This document shows, in pieces, positions 1 to 7,671 of a DNA stretch of 64,000 bases. This stretch comes from Bradyrhizobium cytisi (GTDB taxonomy: Bacteria > Pseudomonadota > Alphaproteobacteria > Rhizobiales > Xanthobacteraceae), in the NCBI RefSeq assembly GCF_008123515.1, contig NZ_VSSR01000021.1:1-64000 (forward strand), in the 5' to 3' direction. Each line of letters begins with the position of its first letter. Positions within the stretch are counted from its first letter, which is position 1. The notes under the pieces are model-generated. The model was given only the letters and a program-made list of their open reading frames with translations, ran no database searches and was not told the DNA's origin. The position numbers and the translations under genes were made by a program.

Positions 1-261
1 TTGGGTTCCAGATGACTAGGGTGTGAGCTGGCATGACGTCCAGTCGGCTTCTGCTCGCCGCCAGTTGCCTGCTTTCCGCGTCAGCGCTCGAATTCGCAGG
101 ACAATGATCGAGGTCGTTTACTCATTTCATCGGCCCTTGCCACAATCTAGTGTCCCGAGTCACAAGTTCGCAATGTAGGCAGAAGGTTCGCGTCGCTGTA
201 CCAGAATGGGAGCTGCAGCAGCGAAAGAGTTTCTGATGGCGGTCCAGCAACTTGTGTCCTG
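1..261. other. Non-coding stretch, possible IS630-type element end near 150
   Basis: I see no convincing gene here. At 148-149 there is a TA dinucleotide followed by GTGTCCCGAGTCACAAG. This resembles the ends of IS630-type elements, which duplicate TA, and it lies about 110 bases before the first recognisable transposase codons. No matching inverted copy was found between 960 and 1080, so only one end would survive. The end assignment is an inference from memory of the family. Confidence 0.3.
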
Positions 262-966
262 ATATCGAGCGATGACGAGCTTGCCGGACTGAAGTCGCTG
301 CGGCGGAAGGCGACGCAGGAGCTGGCTCTAAGAGCCCGGATCGTGCTGACCTGCGCGGAAGGCAGTCAGAACAAGGAAGTGGCGGCCAAGCAGGCCTGGA
401 CCGGACGACGGTCGGTAAGTGGCGGCAACCGTTTGTGGAGCGTCGGGTGAACTGGCTGTATCACGAGCCGCGCTCCGGAGCGCCGCGCACGATTGACGAT
501 GCTCGTATCGAAGCCCTGATCGTGAGGACAGTGGAGAGGTGCCCTGAGAACGCCACCCGTTGGAATTCCCGCGACATGGCGAAGGCCAGCGGCCTCTCGT
601 GGCGACAGTGGAGCGCATCTGGCGGGCCTTCGGACTCCAGCCGCATCGGATGGAGATGTTTCAAGCTTTTGACCAACCTAAGTTTCGTGGCCAAAGTGTG
701 CGACGTCGTGGGCCTGTACGTCTTGCCGCCTGAGCACGCTATTGCTCCGCGTGTGGACGAGAAGTCTCCAAATCGAGGCGCTGGACCGCAGTTAGCCCAT
801 GCTGCCGATGCGTTTTGGCCGGCCGGCACGAAGAAGTCATGATACGCGAGGGACGGCACCACAAGTCGTTCATCGAGCCGGCACGAAACCAATCCGAAGA
901 ACCAGACCTCCGATGACCTCCTTGCTTCCATCGAGCGCTTCTGCCGCTACAATGCCCAGCAGCAGA
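262..966 (+). pseudogene. IS630-family transposase remnant, frameshifted and internally deleted
   Basis: Pieces of an IS630-type transposase can be read in order but in different frames. They are an N-terminal helix-turn-helix part (DDELAGLKSLRRKA, from 271), the linker reading VNWLYHEPRSGAPRTIDD (from 447), TVERIWRAFGLQPHRMEMF (from 605), the segment leading to VDEKS that carries the first catalytic Asp (660-770), LLPMRFGRP (about 799), and the C-terminal DDLLASIERFCRYN (about 915-955). The sequence jumps from the HGTTS-like region (about 850) almost directly to the C-terminal end, so most of the catalytic core with the remaining acidic residues is missing. At least three frame changes and the deletion make it non-functional. 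The upstream TA/GTGTCC end fits; the downstream end is lost. Confidence 0.75.
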
Positions 967-1077
967 ATGCGACGCGGTGTTGCAAACTTCCGGTTCAGGA
1001 CTCAAGGTGCGCTCGCTCCATCTCCGGGCTAGCATCGCAACCGTCGGGTCCGCTGCCCGAGCGGACAAATGTGATCT

Positions 1078-1745
1078 CTGGTGAACCCACGCCATGCCGA
1101 GATCGGCAGAGTCGCGGCGGTGGGCAGCCTGGAGAAGCTGTCCTTCGTGCCTGAGCTCGTCGTCGTCACCGCGCCGGCGCGCGAGGTCCCTGATATCATT
1201 GACCAGACTGGCCGTCGCAGCTCGGCCGGCGCCCTGATCGTCTCGGCGGGGCTTGGTCACGGACCGGGATCGCTTCAGGAAGCGGTCACTGCTGTCGCCC
1301 GCAAATACGGTATGCGGCTGATCGGCCCCAACTGCCTCGGCATCATGATGCCCGGCGCAAGCCTCGACGCGAGTTTCGCGGCGCACATGCCGGGGGCGGG
1401 AAACCTCGCGCTGATCTCCCAGTCGGGCGCGATCGCGGCCGGCATGGTGGATTGGGCCGCCCAACGCGGCGTCGGCTTCTCAGGCATCGTTACGATCGGC
1501 GATCAGATCGACGTCGACATCGCGGACCTGCTCGACCATTTCGCAATGGATCACAAGTCCCGCGCGATCGTGCTCTATATCGAAGCCATCAAGGACGCGC
1601 GGAAGTTCATGTCGGTGGCGCGCGCTGCGGCGCGCGTGAAACCCGTCGTCGTGGTGAAGTCCGGCCGCATGGCGCAGGGCGCGAAGGCCGCCGCCACGCA
1701 TACGGACGCGCTTGCAGGCGCCGACGCGGTCTTCCGCCGTGCGGG
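1078..1745 (+). pseudogene. Fragment of ADP-forming acyl-CoA synthetase (CoA-binding/succinyl-CoA-ligase-like domains)
   Basis: About 220 codons are open and clearly coding: FVPELVVVTAPAREVPDII, GPNCLGIMMPGASLDASF, ALISQSGAIAAGMVDWA and VVVVKSGRMAQGAKAAATHT. These match the CoA-binding domain and following succinyl-CoA-ligase-like domain of acetate-CoA ligases (ADP-forming), which in rhizobia are often about 700-900 residues with ATP-grasp and GNAT domains. The reading starts inside the Rossmann domain (VNPRHAEIG), so roughly the first 40-50 residues are absent. It stops being recognisable after GADAVFRRAG, where a regulator remnant begins. The ATP-grasp half is missing. An in-frame GTG at 1081 exists, but a truncated product is unlikely to be active. 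Confidence 0.75.
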
Positions 1746-2349
1746 ACCGTCGTGCTCAAGCGCTCTGCGATGAGCTCATGCAGCTGCTCCTGCTCCTCGC
1801 TGACGGTTTCACGACCTCGTTCTACAATCTGCTCGAGGGGTCATGCGACTGTACAAGCTGCTTCCTGACGGCAGGCGTCAGATCGTGGGCTTTGCACTGC
1901 CCGGCGATTTCCTGGGGATGAATATTTCGGGCCGTCACAATTTCTCGGCCGACGCGATCGGCACGGTGGCCGTGTGCCAGTTCGCCAAGGCGCCGTTCGG
2001 TCGCTTCATCGAGGACCGGCCGCATCTGCTCAAGCGAATCAACGAGATGGCGATCCGTGAGTTGAGCCAGGCGCGCGCCCACATGGTCCTGCTCGGCCGT
2101 CGCTCGGCGGATGAAAAGGTCGCGGACGTTTCTACTCGGCTGGCGCGAGCGGCTGTTCTCACTCAAGGGGTCGTCGAACACGGTCCCACGTCCGATGAGC
2201 CGGCAGGACATTGCGGATTATCTCGGCCTGACCATCGAAACCGTCAGCCGCACCTTCACCAAGCTGGACGGCATGGAGCGATCGAGATCCTCCATGGCGG
2301 AATCAGCCTGCGCGATCCCGCACGGGTCGAGGCCCTGGCTGCGGCCTGA
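1746..2349 (+). pseudogene. FNR/FixK-type Crp-family regulator, three frameshifts and missing N-terminus
   Basis: The readable parts are FYNLLEG (about 1820-1840), MRLYKLLPDGRRQIVGFALP onward to RRSADEKVA (1843-2120), TFLLGWRERL through PMSRQDIADYLGLTIETVSR (2120-2265) and IEILHGGISLRDPARVEALA (2280-2346). In order they make a cyclic-nucleotide-binding fold plus the classic Fnr/FixK helix-turn-helix ending in the E..SR recognition helix. The frame changes after LLEG, after EKVA and after FTKL; each is explained by one base lost or gained in a short G-rich run. The N-terminal part with any Fe-S cysteines is gone, replaced by the end of the acyl-CoA synthetase fragment. An intact Crp/Fnr gene follows at 2580. 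Confidence 0.75.
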
Positions 2350-2579
2350 ATTTTGCCCGGCATGCGGACACCGGCCCGGCCGATTCGCGCCTTTCGGAAG
2401 TGCCGCAGTTCCGCTGAGGCTTGCTGTCTCTGCAACTCTGCATAGTCTGAAACGCATCCGCGCACCCTCCGGGTGAGATTTCGCCGACGCGACCGGGGCA
2501 TTTTAACTACACTTGCCTAAAGCCGTGCCTGTGCTTTCCGGTTGAAAAGCCCGGCAACACTGACTACGCAGGAACTCCA

Positions 2580-3335
2580 ATGCCTCGCAGTCTTAGGAGT
2601 CCCGGCGTGCCTCAGGACAAGACCGGCGACCCCCGACAGTCGTCGGGCAACAAACTCTCAGTCCTGCGCAAGCACCCGATCTTCGCGGATCTGGAACCGG
2701 ACGCGCTTGATCAGCTCTGCCGCTATGCCAAGCACACCACGGTCAAGCGTGGCTCGACCATCGCCGCCAAGGGCGACCCCGGCAACAATCTGTTCGCGGT
2801 GATCTCCGGAACAGTAAAGATTTCCTCCTCGTCGCCCGACGGCCGGAACGCCATTCTCAATCTGATCGGTCCCGGAGAAATCTTCGGCGAGATCGCCGTG
2901 CTCGATGGTGCACCGCGGTCGGCGGACGCGACCGCCAATACCAATTGCGAACTCTACATCATCGACCGCCGCGACTTTCTGCCGTTCGTGAAGAGTCAGC
3001 CGGCGCTCGCGATGAAATTCATCGAACTGCTCTGTGCGCGGCTGCGCTGGACCAGCCAGCAGGTCGAGCAGGTGATCTTGCAGAATCTGCCGGGCCGGTT
3101 GGCAAGCGCGCTGCTCGGCCTCACCGAGGAGCGCAAGTTCGACTCGGGCAGCGGCACACTCGCGATTACCCAGCAGGAGATCAGCGAGATGGTGGGGATG
3201 ACGCGCGAGAGCATCAACAAGCAATTGCGCGCATGGTCCGGACGCAACTGGGTGCGCCTCGAGCATGGCGCCATCGTCGTGCTTGATACCGATGCGCTGC
3301 GCGCGCTCGCCGAGAGTGGCCTCGAGGGCGAGTGA
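2580..3335 (+). CDS. Crp/Fnr-family transcriptional regulator
   Basis: Predicted cytoplasmic DNA-binding regulator of 251 residues. An N-terminal cNMP-binding-like beta-barrel (about 25-150: DLEPDALDQL, GNNLFAVISGTVKI, GPGEIFGEIAVLDG with APRSADA) is followed by a dimer helix and a winged helix-turn-helix (about 195-235: ITQQEISEMVGMTRESINKQ). The GEIAVLDG..RSA segment resembles the cAMP phosphate-binding cassette of CRP, so a small ligand is plausible. No cysteine cluster for an Fe-S centre is seen, which argues against an oxygen-sensing Fnr. The ATG at 2580 follows a CAGGAA ribosome site. Its targets are unknown; the nearest downstream genes are the TRAP operon, and a long palindrome lies 100 bases past its stop. 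Confidence 0.85.
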   Translation: MPRSLRSPGVPQDKTGDPRQSSGNKLSVLRKHPIFADLEPDALDQLCRYAKHTTVKRGSTIAAKGDPGNNLFAVISGTVKISSSSPDGRNAILNLIGPGEIFGEIAVLDGAPRSADATANTNCELYIIDRRDFLPFVKSQPALAMKFIELLCARLRWTSQQVEQVILQNLPGRLASALLGLTEERKFDSGSGTLAITQQEISEMVGMTRESINKQLRAWSGRNWVRLEHGAIVVLDTDALRALAESGLEGE

Positions 3336-3434
3336 GCTTCTCGCGGTGGGGCGCTCTGCCCACGTAGCGCTCCCTCGTGTCTGTATTCGGAAAAATTGAA
3401 CTTTCTGCCGATTGTCCGCGGGGGCACCGCGTGG

Positions 3435-3463
3435 TTGATCGATGCAACTCCAGCATCGATCAA
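3435..3463. promoter_or_regulatory. Perfect 11-bp palindrome, candidate operator
   Basis: TTGATCGATGC (3435-3445) is exactly mirrored by GCATCGATCAA (3453-3463) around a seven-base spacer. No T tract follows, so it is not a typical intrinsic terminator. The outer TTGATC/GATCAA half-sites recall Fnr/FixK boxes (TTGAT-N4-ATCAA), but the spacing is wrong for that site. A dimeric-regulator operator for the TRAP operon or for the adjacent regulator gene is possible. Confidence 0.45.
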
Positions 3464-3620
3464 TGCCGCATTTGGCTTGGACTCAGAATGCCGCCCGCCC
3501 TAGGGACGACGCTGGCGATATCGCGCCGGTGCGGCGCGTTCGTACAGGATGAGGCGATCGTCTCGCCCGAACCTCAAGCCGCAATCAATAGCGGTCGAGC
3601 ACAATACCAGAGGAATGTCC

Positions 3621-3887
3621 ATGGATACGATGAGCATCGCTACCGCGCATCCGGCATTGGCCGGTGACGCGGCCCGATTGCCGGGGAGCCGGCACTTGCC
3701 GCGCAGGTCCCCCGTAGGAGCGGGCGCGATGAGCGTCGCACTGTCCCGGGCAGACACTACCAACGAGCCAAATCCCCTCGACTCCGCTACGCAACCCTAC
3801 GAAGGTGGTGCAGTTGCAGCGCTTGACTTCACACCCGAAGTGGAGCGACCCAAGGCGGCCCGCAGCACGTGCCCAACGACGACATAA
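3621..3887 (+). CDS. Doubtful small protein upstream of dctP
   Basis: An 88-codon frame begins at an ATG placed six bases after AGAGGA and ends 22 bases before dctP. The product (MDTMSIATAHPALAG at the start) shows no domain, signal peptide or membrane segment that I recognise and is rich in Ala, Pro and Arg, as random GC-rich frames are. The ribosome site is the main support. It could instead be untranslated leader of the TRAP operon. Confidence 0.2.
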   Translation: MDTMSIATAHPALAGDAARLPGSRHLPRRSPVGAGAMSVALSRADTTNEPNPLDSATQPYEGGAVAALDFTPEVERPKAARSTCPTTT

Positions 3888-3909
3888 TCAACTCAGGAGG
3901 AAACCCCAG

Positions 3910-4881
3910 ATGAAGACATTAATCGGTATCATCGCAGCCGCTGCATTGGCGGTGTCGGCGCCGCTCGCAACCGCACGCGATTTCCGCTCCGCCGACGTCC
4001 ATCCGGCCGACTATCCGACCGTCGAAGCCGTCAAGTTCTTGGGCAAGCAGCTTGCGACAGCGAGCGGCGGCAAGCTTGGCGTGAAGGTATTTCCGAACGG
4101 AGCTCTGGGCTCCGAGAAGGACACCATCGAGCAGCTCAAGATCGGCGCGCTCGACATGATGCGGATCAACTCATCGCCGCTCAACAATTTCGTGCCTGAG
4201 ACCGTCGCGCTGTGCCTGCCCTTCGTGTTCCGCGACACCCAGCATATGCGCAACGTTCTCGACGGGCCGATTGGCGACGAGATCCTGGCCGCCATGGAGC
4301 CGGCCGGCCTGATCGGCCTCGCCTATTACGACAGCGGCGCCCGTTCGATTTACACCGTCAAGGCACCGATCAAGTCGCTTGCAGACGTCAAGGGCCTGAA
4401 GATCCGCGTCCAGCAGTCCGATCTGTGGGTCGGCATGATCGAGAGCCTCGGCGCCAACCCGACGCCGATGCCGTATGGCGAGGTCTACACCGCCCTCAAG
4501 ACCGGCCTGGTGGACGCTGCCGAGAACAACTGGCCTTCCTACGAATCCTCGCGCCACTTCGAGGCCGCCAAGTTCTACAACGTCACCGAGCACTCGCTGG
4601 CGCCCGAAGTCCTGGTGATGTCGAAGAAGGTCTGGGACACGCTCAGCAAGGAGGATCAGGCGATGATCCGCAAGGCGGCCAAGGAATCGGTGCCCGTCAT
4701 GCGCAAGCTCTGGGACGAGCGTGAGCAGGCTTCGCGCAAAACCGTCGAGGCAGCCGGCGTTCAGGTCGTCACGATCGCGAACAAGCAGGAGTTCGTCGAT
4801 GCGATGAAGCCGGTCTACGCCAAGTTCGCCGGTGACGACAAGCTGCAGAGCCTCGTCAAGCGCATTCAGGCCACGAAGTAG
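3910..4881 (+). CDS. dctP: TRAP transporter solute-binding protein, DctP family
   Basis: Periplasmic receptor of a tripartite ATP-independent transporter, 323 residues. Residues 1-22 form a Sec signal peptide ending ATA. The mature part has family marks such as GKLGVKVFPNGALGSEKD (about 55-72), the conserved central segment IKSLADVKGLKIRVQQSDLW with the carboxylate-clamping Arg (about 155-175), and GEVYTALKTGLVDAAENN (about 190-207). Substrates of this family are mostly organic acids, and the Arg suggests a carboxylate ligand. AGGAGG at 3895-3900 fixes the ATG. It is the first gene of dctP-dctQ-dctM; the downstream dehydrogenase may act on the imported compound. Confidence 0.92.
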   Translation: MKTLIGIIAAAALAVSAPLATARDFRSADVHPADYPTVEAVKFLGKQLATASGGKLGVKVFPNGALGSEKDTIEQLKIGALDMMRINSSPLNNFVPETVALCLPFVFRDTQHMRNVLDGPIGDEILAAMEPAGLIGLAYYDSGARSIYTVKAPIKSLADVKGLKIRVQQSDLWVGMIESLGANPTPMPYGEVYTALKTGLVDAAENNWPSYESSRHFEAAKFYNVTEHSLAPEVLVMSKKVWDTLSKEDQAMIRKAAKESVPVMRKLWDEREQASRKTVEAAGVQVVTIANKQEFVDAMKPVYAKFAGDDKLQSLVKRIQATK

Positions 4882-4942
4882 CACCACAGCGCATTCGGTC
4901 CGGCGTCGCCGCGAGGCGGCACCGGGCCCTTGCTAGGAGACG

Positions 4943-5494
4943 ATGATGACAGACCCTCACGTTGCAAGCCACGAGCAGGAGGTAGAAGGGCGACCGTCCA
5001 CCGGCTTGCTGTCGCGGATCAATGCCGTCATCGCCCGGCTCGGCATGTATCTGTCCGTGACCGGCCTGCTCGTCATCGTCACCATCGTGTTCTACCAGGT
5101 GTTCGGGCGTTACGTGCTCAATTCCAGCCCGACCTGGACGGAGAATCTCGCACTGGTGCTGATCCTCTACGTCACGCTGATCGGCGCCGCCGTCGGCGTA
5201 CGCGATGCCGGACATATCGGCATGGACAGCTTGCTGGTGATGCTTCCGGATCATGTACGCGAGAAGATCGAGTTCGTGATCCACGTCCTGGTGGCGATCT
5301 TCGGCGTTGCGATGGTCTACAACGGCTGGATCCTCGGCGCGTCGGTCGGAACCGTGAAGATCCCCAATCTCGGCCTTCCCGAGGTCGTCCGTTACGTGCC
5401 ACTGATCGCCTCCGGCGTTCTGATCGTCTCCTTCTCAATCGAGCACATCATTGCTCTCCTGCGTGGCGAAGAGGTCGTCCCCTCATGGAACTGA
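4943..5494 (+). CDS. dctQ: TRAP transporter small membrane subunit, DctQ family
   Basis: 183-residue inner-membrane protein with about four hydrophobic helices (for example LSVTGLLVIVTIVFYQVFGR, LALVLILYVTLIGAAVGVRD, FVIHVLVAIFGVAMVYNGW and the last near VPLIASGVLIVSFS). DctQ bridges the receptor and the DctM channel in TRAP importers. Two ATGs (4943 and 4946) follow GGAG at 4936-4939; the second has the better spacing. The last bases overlap the dctM start by ten nucleotides, which implies translational coupling. Confidence 0.9.
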   Translation: MMTDPHVASHEQEVEGRPSTGLLSRINAVIARLGMYLSVTGLLVIVTIVFYQVFGRYVLNSSPTWTENLALVLILYVTLIGAAVGVRDAGHIGMDSLLVMLPDHVREKIEFVIHVLVAIFGVAMVYNGWILGASVGTVKIPNLGLPEVVRYVPLIASGVLIVSFSIEHIIALLRGEEVVPSWN

Positions 5495-6777
5495 TTATTC
5501 TCGGCGCCACCTTCTTCGGCTTCCTTGTCCTCGGCGTACCGGTCGCCTTCGCGATCGGGCTGTCGGCGATTTGCACCATCCTTTACGAAGGCCTGCCGGT
5601 CGCCGTCATCTTCCAGCAGATGATGTCGGGGATGAACATCTTCTCGTTCCTGGCCATTCCGTTCTTCGTGTTCAGCGGTGAGCTGATGCTGCATGGCGGC
5701 GTCGCCGACAAGATCGTGCAGCTCGCCAAGAATCTCGTCGGACACATCCGCGGCGGCCTCGGCATGTCGAACGTGGTCGCCTGTACGCTGTTCGGCGGCG
5801 TCTCCGGCTCGCCCGTGGCCGACGTATCGGCGATGGGCGCGGTGATGATCCCGATGATGAAAAAGGAAGGGTTCGACACCGACTACGCCGTCAATGTCAC
5901 CACCCATGCCTCGCTGGTCGGAGCGCTGATGCCGACCAGCCACAACATGATCATCTATGCGCTCGCCGCCGGCGGCAAGGTCTCGATCGGCGCACTGATC
6001 GCCGCCGGCCTCCTGCCGGCGATGGTGCTGATGGTGTGCATGCTGGCCGCCGCCTACGCGGTGGCGGTGAAGCGCGGCTATCCGGCCGGCAAGTTCCCGG
6101 GCTGGGCCGAGGTGTTTCGCTCGTTCACAGCCGCGCTGCCCGGCCTTCTGATCGTCGGCATCATCCTGTCCGGCATCCTGTCCGGTGTCTTTACGGCAAC
6201 TGAGTCCGCTGCCGTCGCGGTTACATATACGATCCTGCTGACGTTCTTCATCTACCGCACCATGACCTTGTCGAACTTCCTGCGCGCCGCAGCGAAGGCG
6301 GTGAAGACGACGGGCGTGGTGTTGCTGCTGATCGGCGTCTCCACCATGTTCCAGTATCTGATGGGCCTCTATGAGGTCGCCGACTTCGCTGGCGACCTCA
6401 TGAGCAAGGTCTCGTCGCAGCCCTGGATGATCTTCCTGCTCATCAACGTCATCCTGTTCTTGCTCGGCACGTTCATGGACATGGCGGCGACCATCCTGAT
6501 CTGCACCCCGATCTTCCTGCCGATCGCGATGAAGGCGGGCATGGACCCGGTGCAGTTCGGCATGCTGATGCTGATCAACTGCGCCCTCGGGCTGAACACC
6601 CCGCCGGTCGGCACGACGCAGTTTGTCGGTTGCGCCATTGGCGGCATCTCGGTCGGCGCGGTGATGCGCACCATCATGCCGTTCTACGCGGCCCTAATCG
6701 CGGCGCTGATGTTCGTGACCTATGTCCCGGCCTTCTCGCTGTGGCTGCCCCGTCTGCTGATGGGATATAAGGGATAG
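5485..6777 (+). CDS. dctM: TRAP transporter large permease subunit, DctM family
   Basis: 430-residue sodium-coupled permease of the TRAP system. It starts at ATG 5485 inside the end of dctQ. It shows the DctM signature regions FFVFSGELMLHGGVADKIV, GMSNVVACTLFGGVSGSPVAD and LGTFMDMAATILICTPIFLP, with NCALGLNTPPVGTTQF near the end, and about 11-12 membrane helices. Length and motifs fit a complete protein. With dctP and dctQ it forms a three-gene operon likely importing an organic acid. A perfect hairpin lies between its stop and the next gene. Confidence 0.93.
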   Translation: MELIILGATFFGFLVLGVPVAFAIGLSAICTILYEGLPVAVIFQQMMSGMNIFSFLAIPFFVFSGELMLHGGVADKIVQLAKNLVGHIRGGLGMSNVVACTLFGGVSGSPVADVSAMGAVMIPMMKKEGFDTDYAVNVTTHASLVGALMPTSHNMIIYALAAGGKVSIGALIAAGLLPAMVLMVCMLAAAYAVAVKRGYPAGKFPGWAEVFRSFTAALPGLLIVGIILSGILSGVFTATESAAVAVTYTILLTFFIYRTMTLSNFLRAAAKAVKTTGVVLLLIGVSTMFQYLMGLYEVADFAGDLMSKVSSQPWMIFLLINVILFLLGTFMDMAATILICTPIFLPIAMKAGMDPVQFGMLMLINCALGLNTPPVGTTQFVGCAIGGISVGAVMRTIMPFYAALIAALMFVTYVPAFSLWLPRLLMGYKG

Positions 6778-6786
6778 CAGTCGTGC

Positions 6787-6810
6787 GTTCGCCGGCATTG
6801 GCCGGCGAAC
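6787..6810 (+). promoter_or_regulatory. Perfect intercistronic hairpin between dctM and the dehydrogenase
   Basis: GTTCGCCGGC (6787-6796) and GCCGGCGAAC (6801-6810) pair over ten bases with an ATTG loop. No T run follows, so a mRNA-stabilising or processing element or a partial attenuator is more likely than a full terminator. Confidence 0.55.
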
Positions 6811-6855
6811 CGCGCTTGCGATAGTTTGCGTCACAGCAACAGGGAGAATCTGTCC

Positions 6856-7662
6856 GTGACTGACTATCGCAAGCTCTTCGATCTGACCGGCAAGACGGCC
6901 GTGGTGCTCGGCGCCGCATCGGGCATCGGCAAATCGTCGGCCGAGGCGCTGGCCGGGCTTGGCGCCCGCGTTGTCTGCGCCGATCGCGCGCTTGACGCGG
7001 CAGAGGCGACGGCCGCGGGCATTCGCGACAAGGGCGGTTGGGCCGAAGCGGCCGCATGCGATGCTGCGAGCGCTGCCGACGTCAACGCGCTCGCCAAAAC
7101 CGTGATGCAGAAGTTTTCGCGGCTCGACATCGCCGTGACCACGCCCGGGCTCAACATCCGCAAGACCATCCTCGACTACACCGAGGAGGATCTCGACCGC
7201 GTCCTGAACCTCAACGTCAAGGGAACGGTCTGGTTCTTCCAGGCCTTTGGCCGCATCATGGTCGAGCAAAAGGGCGGCAGCATCATCGCCTGCTCCTCGG
7301 TGCGTGCGGTGACCATTGAGCCGGGCCTCGGCGTCTATGGATCGACGAAGGCCGCGATTGGTCTGCTGGTGAAGGGCTTTGCCTCCGAGGTCGGCCGCTC
7401 CGGCGTTCGCGTCAACGCGATCGCGCCGAGCATCGCCGAGACCGCGCTGACCAGCCCGTTCAAGCAGCGTCCCGACATCTACAATCTCTACGCCGGCCAC
7501 ACCGTGTTCAACCGCTGGAGCAGCGCCGACGAGGTCGCGACGGCGGTGGCCTATCTCGCCTCGGACGCCGCGAGCTATGTCACCGGCAGCACGCTGTTCG
7601 TCGATGGCGGCTGGACCGGGGTCGACGGTCCGCCGACCGGTCTCACCCAGCTGCACACATAA
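6856..7662 (+). CDS. Short-chain dehydrogenase/reductase (SDR)
   Basis: 268-residue NAD(P)-dependent oxidoreductase of the classical SDR type. It has the glycine-rich GAASGIG nucleotide motif at 19-25, catalytic Ser148, and Tyr161/Lys165 in the YGSTK box; the C-terminus carries VTGSTLFVDGGWT. I chose the GTG at 6856 because AGGGAG lies ten bases before it and it matches the usual SDR N-terminus; an upstream TTG at 6826 lacks a site. It lies 78 bases after dctM on the same strand, so it may oxidise the hydroxy- or sugar acid imported by the TRAP system. The substrate cannot be read from sequence. Confidence 0.88.
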   Translation: MTDYRKLFDLTGKTAVVLGAASGIGKSSAEALAGLGARVVCADRALDAAEATAAGIRDKGGWAEAAACDAASAADVNALAKTVMQKFSRLDIAVTTPGLNIRKTILDYTEEDLDRVLNLNVKGTVWFFQAFGRIMVEQKGGSIIACSSVRAVTIEPGLGVYGSTKAAIGLLVKGFASEVGRSGVRVNAIAPSIAETALTSPFKQRPDIYNLYAGHTVFNRWSSADEVATAVAYLASDAASYVTGSTLFVDGGWTGVDGPPTGLTQLHT

Positions 7663-7671
7663 GGTACACAT

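Larger units (their letters stand above)
3336..3909. other. 574-base leader region before the TRAP operon
   Basis: This long gap holds a perfect 11-base inverted repeat (3435-3463), a doubtful small reading frame (3621-3887), and the strong AGGAGG (3895-3900) for dctP. A GTGGG/CCCAC mini-hairpin lies just after the Crp-type gene (about 3346-3363), without a T run. No transposon or RNA gene was recognised. Confidence 0.5.

Noticed and set aside
3435..3463. FixK/Fnr box
   Set aside because: The half-sites TTGAT and ATCAA are present, but they are 19 bases apart instead of four, so the known site does not fit; it is kept only as an unassigned palindrome.
3435..3463. Intrinsic terminator of the Crp/Fnr gene
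   Set aside because: The stem is only moderately GC-rich and no T run follows.
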